Source: Acetivibrio saccincola (GTDB lineage Bacteria; Bacillota; Clostridia; Acetivibrionales; Acetivibrionaceae). Taken from it: DNA of 64,000 nt. This document shows positions 33,412 through 40,853 of the stretch, piece by piece. Below the pieces are notes generated by a model. That model saw nothing but the letters and a program-made list of their open reading frames with translations, was not told where the DNA came from and ran no database searches. Position 1 is the stretch's first letter. Every line of letters begins with the position of its first letter. Where the stretch lies: the NCBI RefSeq assembly GCF_002844395.1, contig NZ_CP025197.1, forward strand, positions 868,001 through 932,000. Direction: 5' to 3'. Position numbers and translations under genes: made by a program.

Positions 33412-34136
33412 CCAATTAAAATTCGAATTAAATAATAAATAATCGGCAAAAACACCGCCGGAAGCATATTGCCTACTTTAATAGTGCGGATTTTTAGGAT
33501 ATTTAAACCAATACCTAAAATAAGAATATTTCCCACAAGGGACATCTGATTTATCACATCAGGAGTCAGTAAGGGTTTTAAAATTCCTGCAAGGAGGGTA
33601 ATTGAGCCCTGGTAAAGGAGAACCGGAACAGATGAAAAAAGAACTCCTATACCTAAAGTAGCGCTGAAAATTATAGAGCTTGTACCGTCCAAAATTGACT
33701 TGGCATAAAGTGTATCGGCATTTCCGGTCAGGCCTTCTTCTAAAGAACCTACAATTGCCATTGCTCCTACACAAAAAAGGAGGGTAGCGGTTACAAAGCC
33801 TACAGAGAAATTACCTTCTGAACCGGGAAGCTTCTTTTGAGCAAAGTTTGCAAACCTGTTGAGTTTTTCTTCAATATCTATGGCTTCACCTATTATAGAG
33901 CCTAAAACAAGAAAAATTATCATTGTCATTATATTGTTGTTTTCAAGAGTGCCGTTTGAAGCAACTTTGAAAATAGCAGAAAGTGTGCCGGATAACCCAA
34001 TAATGATAACAGCTAAACCTAATGCCTGCATTATGGTTGTTTTGAATTTTTCAGATAATTTACCTTTTATAAGTATACCTAACATGGTACCGGCTATTAC
34101 AGCAACGGCATTTACTATACTTCCTTTAGGCATCAT
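33408..34136 (-). CDS. DUF554-family membrane protein (YqgA/YdfK-like)
   Basis: About 242 residues. Two adjacent ATG codons (34136 and 34133) follow GGGAGGG, and either could be used; the longer frame from 34169 has no binding site. PKGSIVNAVAVIAGTMLGILIKGKL at the start and several membrane segments (LGLAVIIIGLSGTL, MTMIIFLVLGSIIGE, LLFCVGAMAIVGSLEEG, LGIGVLFSSVPVLLYQG, ILILGIGLNIL) are typical of DUF554. Function unknown; a transport role has been suggested for the family. Confidence 0.85.
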   Translation of the reverse strand: MMPKGSIVNAVAVIAGTMLGILIKGKLSEKFKTTIMQALGLAVIIIGLSGTLSAIFKVASNGTLENNNIMTMIIFLVLGSIIGEAIDIEEKLNRFANFAQKKLPGSEGNFSVGFVTATLLFCVGAMAIVGSLEEGLTGNADTLYAKSILDGTSSIIFSATLGIGVLFSSVPVLLYQGSITLLAGILKPLLTPDVINQMSLVGNILILGIGLNILKIRTIKVGNMLPAVFLPIIYYLIRILIG

Positions 34137-34193
34137 AAAACCCTCCCTTAAACACAAAAATATTATCATAAAACATTTTATATGCCAATATCA

Positions 34194-34241
34194 AGAAAAC
34201 TCCACGGCGACGAAAGTCTGTGGTCAAGCCGTGGGTTTTCT
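34194..34241. repeat. inverted repeat, possible terminator or IS200/IS605-like end
   Basis: AGAAAACTCCACGGC (34194-34208) pairs with GCCGTGGGTTTTCT (34228-34241), with one bulged base and a 19-base loop. It lies behind the tryptophanase-like gene on the minus strand. The composition is reminiscent of ends of IS200/IS605 elements, but no transposase or TnpB is near. Confidence 0.4.
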
Positions 34242-34316
34242 AAATGACTTTAAGCATTAATTTTGTTTTGTGATTATGATTATTTTAAAATAATACATAA
34301 AATTATAATATAAATA

Positions 34317-35765
34317 TTATAAACTGTCACCAAAATCAGCTTTGAATTTTTCAACTAATTTAGTCTGCCAGTCTGAAACAGGCTCTAATTTACCAAAGAA
34401 GAAGCGTAAAACTTTAGGTTCTTCTACAAAGGATAATCCTCCGATTAGTTTGCGGTTTTCATAAAGCCATCTGATTCGGTCTACAGCGTATTCCACCTGT
34501 GAAAGGGTGAATACACGTCTTGGAAGAGCCAAGCGCAGCAATTCCGTGTTGGCAAAATGTTCGCTTCCGTCTTCGTTTCTTTGCTCAGATATAGTTCCTC
34601 TTTCCATACCACGTACGCCACTTACAAGGTACAGTGCTGACGCAAGTGCACCGGCAGGATACTGGCTTTGAGGAATATGGTCAACAAACTCCATAGCATT
34701 AAGGTGGCATCCTAAGCCCCCTGGCGGTGTAATAACAGGTATGCCATGTTCTTTAAGTTTTTCGCACATATAAGCAATAAACTGAGGTCCTTGATTTATC
34801 ATGTTTTCATCCATGGTTTCTTCAAGTCCTACAGCAATGGCTTCTATTTCCCTTATGGACATTCCACCGTATGTGAGGAATCCTTCATATAGTGTAACCA
34901 GTTCACGAAGTTTCATATATACATCTTTGTTATTTGTACAAATACCGCCGCCCCGTGCACATCCAAGTTTTCGTGCTGAAAAGTAAATAATATCTGAAAG
35001 TTCAGCTATAGCACGGGTAATTTCCCTTATGCTCATATCTTTACATGCTTCTTCACGTTTTTTGATAAAGTAAAGATTGTCTGCTAAAAGACTTGCATCT
35101 AAGACAAGCATAATACCATATTCATCACAGACTTTTTTAACTTCCCGCATATTTTCAAGGGAGTGAGGCTGACCTCCGATTAGATTTGTACCTGTTTCTA
35201 TACGTACAAAGGCAATTTTTTCAGGACCGTGCTTAGCAATAAGAGCTCTTAGTTTTTCAACATCCATATTGCCTTTAAAAGGATAGTCACTGGTTGTTTT
35301 TAATCCTTCATCTATAATTAATTCTTCAACTGTACCACCATTTAACGTAATATGGGCTTTAGTTGTAGTAAAGTGGTAATTCATAGGAACAATAGTTCCT
35401 GGCTTAACATATGCCTGGGAAATGATGTTTTCACAAGCCCTTCCCTGGTGGGCCGGAAGAAAATATTCCATTCCAAAAATTTCTTTAATTTTGTTTTCCA
35501 GTCTTGTATAGGATGCAGAACCCGCATAGCTGTCATCTGATTCCATCATAGCAGCCAGCTGCTTATCACTCATGGCATTTACACCGCTATCAGTGAGCAT
35601 GTCAAGATAAATGTCTTGGTTTTTTAATAAGAAAGTGTTGTTACCAGCCTCTTTTATGGCTTCAAGGCGGCGTTCAATGGGAACAAGATCTAACTTTTGT
35701 ACAATTCTTACCTTATGCATCTCTAAAGGTACGTTGCCGCCATAAAAAAATTTAACTTCAGACAT
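34317..35765 (-). CDS. tryptophanase / tyrosine phenol-lyase family PLP enzyme
   Basis: 482 residues. The family breaks Trp to indole, or Tyr to phenol, plus pyruvate and ammonia, with pyridoxal phosphate. Family features include the N-terminal HKVRIVQKLDLVPIERR-type segment, the LLKNQDIYLDMLTDSGVNAMS block, GSASYTRLE, FLPAHQGRACENI and LDASLLADNLYFIK. The PLP lysine is probably Lys266, in YFSARKLGCARGGG, which differs from the SGKKD context of classical TnaA and Tpl. Substrate therefore cannot be told. The start codon follows GGGG on the minus strand. It is monocistronic, with a gene-free region of over 400 bases upstream. Confidence 0.8.
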   Translation of the reverse strand: MSEVKFFYGGNVPLEMHKVRIVQKLDLVPIERRLEAIKEAGNNTFLLKNQDIYLDMLTDSGVNAMSDKQLAAMMESDDSYAGSASYTRLENKIKEIFGMEYFLPAHQGRACENIISQAYVKPGTIVPMNYHFTTTKAHITLNGGTVEELIIDEGLKTTSDYPFKGNMDVEKLRALIAKHGPEKIAFVRIETGTNLIGGQPHSLENMREVKKVCDEYGIMLVLDASLLADNLYFIKKREEACKDMSIREITRAIAELSDIIYFSARKLGCARGGGICTNNKDVYMKLRELVTLYEGFLTYGGMSIREIEAIAVGLEETMDENMINQGPQFIAYMCEKLKEHGIPVITPPGGLGCHLNAMEFVDHIPQSQYPAGALASALYLVSGVRGMERGTISEQRNEDGSEHFANTELLRLALPRRVFTLSQVEYAVDRIRWLYENRKLIGGLSFVEEPKVLRFFFGKLEPVSDWQTKLVEKFKADFGDSL

Positions 35766-36204
35766 AAATAAATACCCCCTAATTTATTTTTATATGAATT
35801 TTTAAGGATGGTATTATAGTATTATAATCATTAATTGGGTAATGGAGTACTATGCTTAAAAATTACTGTAAAATACAAAAACACCCTTTATAAGGGTATT
35901 TATAGAGAAAGTTTTAAATATCTGATTCTTATATGGTTATTATTATGTGGTCTTTGTATTGCTGGATTATTGCAATAAAAAATCTGCAAACCGTGCTACC
36001 CGCATACAAGGTTATCTAGCTGTATAAACTATGTTGACCGGAAACCTTACATACTTAACAAAACTTTCTACTATAATACCATGCTACTAACTATATTTTA
36101 TAACTAATTATCAAAAAATTCAATGGCTATAAATTTAATGAACATAATTTTAAGGGGGCGGAAAATTTTTTCCCGCCCCCTTGTAGTATCTAAAGACTTT
36201 TAAA
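35766..36204. other. gene-free region upstream of the tryptophanase-like gene
   Basis: No gene seen. It holds the leader of the minus-strand lyase gene, a small hairpin ACCCTT/AAGGGT at about 35881-35896, and at its far end the GC-rich terminator of the spermidine synthase gene. Confidence 0.4.
36152..36182 (-). terminator. GC-rich terminator of spermidine synthase gene
   Basis: AAGGGGGCGG (36152-36161) pairs with CCGCCCCCTT (36173-36182) across an A/T loop. It stands just behind the stop at 36205. The T run is weak. Confidence 0.6.
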
Positions 36205-37068
36205 TTATTCTAAAACATACTTGAACATATTAGGTAATTTGAAACAGGACTGAAAAACACCCTCATTGATGTACTTTGTATTGGTTTTAAGTTTCATTAC
36301 ATCCACCTCAAGAGGGTCATTCTTTAAAGAAGCAAGGGTAAAGCTCCATATGCCGCCAGGATAGCTTGGCACAATGGCATAATATGTTCTTACTATAGGA
36401 TATAATTCATTTAAAATTTTATGGGTGTTTCTAAGTATATCTTTATTAAACAGGGGGGATTGGCTCTGGCATACCATTATCCCGTCTTCTTTAAGGCAAT
36501 TTTTTGCATTTTGATAAAATTCCCTTGAAAACAATTGAACTGCCGGACCTACAGGGTCGGATGAATCCACTAATATCACGTCATAAAGGTTTTTTTTATC
36601 TTCTACAAATTTTACCCCGTCTGTAAATATAAAATTCACTCTGTTGTCTTGGGATGTTGTCCCCGCAATTTCGGGAATATGTTCAACACATTCCTTTACC
36701 ACCAATTCATCAATTTCAACAAAATCAACTTTCTTAACCTCTTCATATTTTAGTACTTCATTTGCAACACCACAGTCCCCGCCCCCGATTATCAGTACAT
36801 CTTGCGGGTTATCATGGGTTACAATGGGTATATGGGAAATCATTTCATTATATATATGACCGTCCAATACTGTAGATTGGATTGCCCCGTCAAGCACCAA
36901 ACATTTTCCAAAATCGTATAAATCCACTATATCTATTTGCTGGAATGGTGACTTTACAGATGAGATTAACTCCTTAGCCCTGTACTCTAATTTCATGTTA
37001 TTTCTGTCAGTTTCCACAAACCAGATGTCTCCGTCTTCGTATTTAAAATATTTGCCTAATTCCTTCAT
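36205..37068 (-). CDS. speE: spermidine synthase
   Basis: Transfers aminopropyl from decarboxylated S-adenosylmethionine to putrescine. I chose the ATG at 37068 (287 residues, the usual length, starting MKELGKYFKYEDGDIWF); the frame is open to a TTG at 37137. The conserved SpeE blocks are present: LVLDGAIQSTVLDGHIYNEM, VLIIGGGDCG (nucleotide loop), VDFVEIDELV, YDVILVDSSDPVGPA (catalytic Asp) and SQSPLF. A strong GGAGG lies at about 37118 with no start codon at the right distance, so the start is the least certain part. Confidence 0.9.
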   Translation of the reverse strand: MKELGKYFKYEDGDIWFVETDRNNMKLEYRAKELISSVKSPFQQIDIVDLYDFGKCLVLDGAIQSTVLDGHIYNEMISHIPIVTHDNPQDVLIIGGGDCGVANEVLKYEEVKKVDFVEIDELVVKECVEHIPEIAGTTSQDNRVNFIFTDGVKFVEDKKNLYDVILVDSSDPVGPAVQLFSREFYQNAKNCLKEDGIMVCQSQSPLFNKDILRNTHKILNELYPIVRTYYAIVPSYPGGIWSFTLASLKNDPLEVDVMKLKTNTKYINEGVFQSCFKLPNMFKYVLE

Positions 37069-37189
37069 TGCCAATTTTCCCGGTATCTTGTATAAAATAT
37101 CAAATACCGGTTTTTTCCCTCCTCTCTTATGTGCCAAAAAATATGTGCTTAAAATTAATTAATTTGTATTATACCACAATAAACAGTTT

Positions 37190-37487
37190 AAAGCCACTTT
37201 AAGACCGGCGGATTTATAATATTCATAAGAAACCTGATGATAAAGCTTCCACCGTACATTGGCATATTAAATAAATACTCTTTTGAAACTGCCGGAACAC
37301 AATAGGCGACATAGGTTTTAGACAATTGTCCAGTTGCATGCTGGGTAATTCAACCAAAAAACGGAGATGTAATGCAATTTTCCAATTCATGGCTCAATTC
37401 CACTACAAGGGCATACTTCTTTTTAGTTTCTTCAACAGCCTGTTCATTTTTTACCCAGTATAGCTCTATAATTTCACAATTCTCCAT
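37190..37487 (-). pseudogene. sigma-factor-like N-terminal fragment and decayed remainder
   Basis: The minus-strand ATG at 37487, with AAGGGG before it, opens a 45-residue frame (MENCEIIELYWVKNEQAVEE...) ending in a TGA at 37350. The start resembles region 2 of small ECF-type sigma factors (IIELYWxRNEQAI-type), then departs. Beyond the stop the strand still encodes gene-like sequence (SKTYVAYCVPAVSKEYLFNM...GGSFIIRFLMNI) without a start. Likely the remains of one or two genes. Confidence 0.4.
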
Positions 37488-37604
37488 GTTTTTACCCCTT
37501 TCTTTTATTTTGATGAGTCCTTCACCTATTAAGACAGATTTTGTTTAAATAGGTTGCATTAAATTAAATGAGGAGGGTAGGAGGGACCTTAAAAAGCTTT
37601 GCAC

Positions 37605-37646
37605 AAAAAAAGAAGCTGTGCACCGATAAATTAGTGCAACAGCTCC
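37605..37646 (-). terminator. intrinsic terminator of the TerD-AIM24 cluster
   Basis: On the minus strand GGAGCTGTTGCAC pairs with GTGCACAGCTTC and is followed by TTTTTTT. It lies just behind the stop at 37666. Confidence 0.8.
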
Positions 37647-37665
37647 TTTGTTTTATATACATAAT

Positions 37666-38781
37666 TTATTGTACTCTTACTCCGTACCTTATGCATAATC
37701 CCATTAGGTCGTCTGCTGTACCGTCTCCCACAGGATTAAATTTCCATTCATTATTATATCGGTAGATTTCTCCAACCACCATGGAAATAACATTTGGATA
37801 ATATTCCGTAAGGTTATATCTTACAAGCTCTCTGTTGGAAGACAGGTCAACTATCCTGATATAGGCATTGGAAACTTGTCCAAAATTATGGCCTCTGGCG
37901 ACAGCATCATCTATAGTAACCACAAATACAAGTTTTTGAACTTGCGGTGATACTTTTGACAACTGAACTTTTATAGTTTCATCGTCACCTTCACCAAATC
38001 CTGTTCTGTTGTCCCCGGAGTGTACAACACTTCCATCAGGGCTGGTAAGTTTGTTATAGAAAACAAACCAGTCGTCTCCAATTACCTTATCATTTGCTCC
38101 CAGCATGAAAACTTCTACGTCCAGATCATATGGTATACCGGTATTTTGTGCTGTATCCCATCCTAATCCAACTAATATATTGTCCAAATTGTTGTTGAAC
38201 TTTGTGAGACTTACCTTTTGGCCTTTTTTTAGTGAAACTCCCACAGAGCCACTTCCACCTTGCGGCTGAGCCATTTGGGGTTGCTGCATTTGGGGCTGTC
38301 CCATTTGCGGCTGAGCCATTTGGGGTTGCTGCATTTGGGGTTGCTGCATTTGGGGCTGTCCCATCTGAGGCTGAGCCATTTGGGGTTGCTGCATTTGGGG
38401 CTGTCCCATTTGCGGCTGAGCCATTTGGGGTTGCTGCATTTGGGGCTGTCCCATCTGAGGCTGAGCCATTTGAGGTTGCTGCATTTGCGGCTGTCCCATC
38501 TGAGGTTGAGCCATTTGAGGTTGCTGCATTTGCGGCTGTCCCATCTGAGGTTGAGCCATCTGGGGTTGCTGCATTTGGGGCTGTCCCATCTGAGGTTGAG
38601 CCATCTGGGGTTGCTGCATTTGGGGCTGTCCCATTTGCGGCTGAGCCATTTGAGGTTGTTGCATTTGTTGCTGGTTTATTTGCTGTAAATTATTCTGATC
38701 TGAATTTATTTGATTATCATTTTGGCTGCCTGAACTAAATGAGAAAGCCGGTTTGGTATTATTCTTCACTCCAAAATCCAT
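37666..38781 (-). CDS. TerD-family protein with Gln/Pro/Met repeat
   Basis: 371 residues from the ATG at 38781 (AGGAAGGAGA upstream). Residues 1-45 are polar and Gln-rich. Residues about 45-180 are tandem repeats of a 15-residue unit, QQPQMAQPQMGQPQM, with eight full units. The rest is a complete TerD domain: VGVSLKKGQKVSLTK, VGLGWDT, DLDVEVFMLG, VVHSGDNRTGFGEGDDE (Ca-binding), LVFVVTIDDA and AYIRIVDLSSNRELVRYNL. TerD domains bind calcium and occur in stress and tellurite-resistance clusters. The repeat is likely a disordered multivalent or surface-interaction segment; that is inference. It lies in one minus-strand cluster with a second TerD gene and an AIM24 gene. Confidence 0.9.
   Translation of the reverse strand: MDFGVKNNTKPAFSFSSGSQNDNQINSDQNNLQQINQQQMQQPQMAQPQMGQPQMQQPQMAQPQMGQPQMQQPQMAQPQMGQPQMQQPQMAQPQMGQPQMQQPQMAQPQMGQPQMQQPQMAQPQMGQPQMQQPQMAQPQMGQPQMQQPQMQQPQMAQPQMGQPQMQQPQMAQPQGGSGSVGVSLKKGQKVSLTKFNNNLDNILVGLGWDTAQNTGIPYDLDVEVFMLGANDKVIGDDWFVFYNKLTSPDGSVVHSGDNRTGFGEGDDETIKVQLSKVSPQVQKLVFVVTIDDAVARGHNFGQVSNAYIRIVDLSSNRELVRYNLTEYYPNVISMVVGEIYRYNNEWKFNPVGDGTADDLMGLCIRYGVRVQ
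38262..38660 (-). repeat. 45-base tandem repeat inside the TerD gene
   Basis: About eight and a half copies of a 45-base unit encoding QQPQMAQPQMGQPQM, with a partial unit breaking the register once. Copies differ by third-base changes, so slippage and point mutation both operate. Confidence 0.9.
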
Positions 38782-38813
38782 ATTTATCTCCTTCCTGAAA
38801 AGCAATTACTAAA

Positions 38814-39389
38814 TCATTTTTTTGTAAGATCCAAATCAAAATCATTTGCAATTGCCTCTAATCCTCCTGAAAAAGGTACTCCTACAGCGTCAAAATACCA
38901 TTCGTTATTAAACTTTGCAATATCTGCAATTACCACAGAGGTAGCACTATAAAACTCTTTTTCCAAATTGTATCTTAGTATTTCTTTTCCTGTTTTGGCA
39001 TCAACAACTCTTATGTATGCATCGTTAACTCTTCCAAAGGTTTGCTGTCTTTCAAGGGCTTTGTGGATTGTCACCACAAATGTGATATGACCAATTTCCG
39101 GAGGTACTGCTTTCATGTTTACTGTAATTTGTTCACAATCTCCTTCCCCTCCGGTTACATTGTCCCCACTGTGCTGCAGGACGCCTGATATATCGGATAA
39201 ATTATTGTAGAAAACAAAGTCCTTTTTGTTTCTTACCTGGTTATCATGGGTAAGCATAAATGCACTGGCGTCTAAATCGAATTCTTCTCCAGAAGCGTCT
39301 ACTTTCCATCCTAAACCTACTTTCAATACTTCAAAATCCGGCAATAAGTCTGATAGCTTTACCTTTTGGTCTCTTTGTACTATATTCAT
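38814..39389 (-). CDS. TerD-family calcium-binding stress protein
   Basis: 191 residues, a single TerD domain: VGLGWKVDASGEEFDLDASAFML, DFVFYNNLSDISGVLQHSGDNVTGGEGDCEQ, ITFVVTIHKALE, VNDAYIRVVDAKTGKEILRYNL and a VVIADIAKFNNEWYF end. Acidic clusters in the GDNVTGGEGD loop are the calcium ligands in this family. ATG at 39389 follows GAGGTG. Upstream partner of the repeat-bearing TerD and downstream of AIM24, probably co-transcribed. Cytoplasmic; role in stress response inferred from family. Confidence 0.9.
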   Translation of the reverse strand: MNIVQRDQKVKLSDLLPDFEVLKVGLGWKVDASGEEFDLDASAFMLTHDNQVRNKKDFVFYNNLSDISGVLQHSGDNVTGGEGDCEQITVNMKAVPPEIGHITFVVTIHKALERQQTFGRVNDAYIRVVDAKTGKEILRYNLEKEFYSATSVVIADIAKFNNEWYFDAVGVPFSGGLEAIANDFDLDLTKK

Positions 39390-39428
39390 AATGCTTCACC
39401 TCAAGTTATAATGATAGTTTTTTAATAA

Positions 39429-40295
39429 TTAAAAACGCCCGCTTAATATATTACCTAATAAATTTCCAATGCCTCCGCCACTTCCGGCGCTTCCACTGCT
39501 TCCAAATCCCTGGTTACCTCCAAATCCTTGATTGCTGCTAAAGCTTTGGTTTTGATTGGAGTTAAAGCTTCCAAAGGTATTTTGCAAGTTTTGTCTTGTA
39601 TTTTGAAACGCACTTGACTGGGTATCCGGTCTATATCTTTTATCATCAATGCCGATTTTAAGACCTGATTCTCTTTCAGAAGGCTGCACCAGAACTTTTT
39701 GACCTGGGTTTTTAAATTCAAGCATATATGATTCCCCGGATGTTTGCCCAATAAATGTCTTCCAGTTCAAATCAAGTTTAAATCCTGGATCCGGACCTGT
39801 CCAGCATATTACCGCATCCGGGTCAACACAGCATGGAGAATCTAGAACCAGAGGGTTTCCGTCACTTAACACAGCCACCTGTGCATTAGGACCTTTTCCT
39901 GTAAGTTTGGAAGTAAACAAACCCTTCTGGGATATTACTCCAACACCTATTGGCCTTACACCGTAATCACAGGTATCTGTAAATGCAAGTAAGTTTTCAC
40001 TTTCCACACCTATACTTTCACCAGGATTCAGGTTTATAACTGTAACGTGTTTTGCTAATTCAGCAAAAAAACAATTTCCCTGACCTGTCACTTTCATAAG
40101 TTCCATGTATTCTCCTGTTAATCTTCTGGCGATATTGCTAATTATTGCTGAAACAAGATTTTTACCAGGTCCTATTAATAGCTTTTCAAATTTAAAATGT
40201 CCCTGGTATGCTATCATGGCACCTTTTTTTGCATACATGAGACCTTGTCCTTGAGCAAACAGACTCAACTCATTTACAGTTTGCAGATTAAACAT
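39429..40295 (-). CDS. AIM24-family protein
   Basis: 288 residues from the ATG at 40295; AGAGGTG precedes it, and the upstream GTG at 40304 lies inside that site. The AIM24 beta-structure is recognisable: AYQGHFKFEKLL, GEYMELMKVTGQGNCFFAE, VTVINLNPGESIGVESENLLAFTD, GLFTSKLTGKGP and VLSDGNPLVLD. The last 80 residues are low complexity (Asn/Gln/Ser/Gly-rich, FGGNQGFGSSGSAGSGGG), like the tail added to the neighbouring TerD. AIM24 proteins commonly sit beside TerD genes in Firmicutes. Probably first gene of the three-gene minus-strand unit. Confidence 0.85.
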   Translation of the reverse strand: MFNLQTVNELSLFAQGQGLMYAKKGAMIAYQGHFKFEKLLIGPGKNLVSAIISNIARRLTGEYMELMKVTGQGNCFFAELAKHVTVINLNPGESIGVESENLLAFTDTCDYGVRPIGVGVISQKGLFTSKLTGKGPNAQVAVLSDGNPLVLDSPCCVDPDAVICWTGPDPGFKLDLNWKTFIGQTSGESYMLEFKNPGQKVLVQPSERESGLKIGIDDKRYRPDTQSSAFQNTRQNLQNTFGSFNSNQNQSFSSNQGFGGNQGFGSSGSAGSGGGIGNLLGNILSGRF

Positions 40296-40853
40296 GTGTT
40301 TCACCTCTTTAATTTTTATTATGGTATGTTTTATTAAAGCAAAATTCTCTTGATAAATATCACCATTACAGAAAAAGCAGATTAAGTTTACTTATCAAAA
40401 GAATAATATTTATCATAATTTGTCAAAGAATAAATAAAAGGAGCGATAAAACCATGTAAAGCATAGTGGGGGCTACATTTCAGATTAATATGTTGAATAA
40501 TAAAAAAGTCATATTAATCACAATAATATTATATTCTTTTATAGATTAAATTTCAACAATTTTTTCAAAAAATATATCACTTTAGAAAAAATTTTTTTAT
40601 TTCTATCTTTTAAAAAGCCGGTACTTAAGTGTTTTATTTGTATATGCATTATAAATAAAGGAGAGTGCGAATTATATTATTAGAGGTGGGGGGTGAGAAG
40701 TGGGAGGTTAGAGATTAGAGGTTGGAAATTGGAGGTGAAAAGTTGGTGCAATGTTTTATTTATTAGTGTAAAATATAATATAGAAGCATTTAATATAGAA
40801 GCATTTATTGCAAGTTTACATATAATTTTAAAATTTTTTATGGAGGTGTATGT
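40296..40853. other. intergenic region between AIM24 and the first cellulosomal gene
   Basis: Divergent promoters must lie here. At 40684-40755 the plus strand is purine/G-rich with many GG steps (GGTGGGGGGTGAG, then repeated GAGGTT/GGAGGT-like units), which could form a two-layer quadruplex or a degenerate minisatellite. No gene is supported. Confidence 0.4.

Noticed and set aside
35860-36080. Possible riboswitch or T-box upstream of the tryptophanase-like gene
   Set aside because: I could not find a T-box sequence, a specifier hairpin or a terminator/antiterminator pair in this region on the minus strand.
38262-38660. Possible CRISPR or non-coding tandem array
   Set aside because: The 45-base repeats keep an open coding frame throughout and lie inside a TerD gene.
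38232-38738. Two plus-strand frames with periodic Ala/Phe/Glu/Val or His/Leu/Arg sequence
   Set aside because: They are antisense readings of the 45-base repeat in the TerD gene; the minus strand has the real domain and ribosome site.
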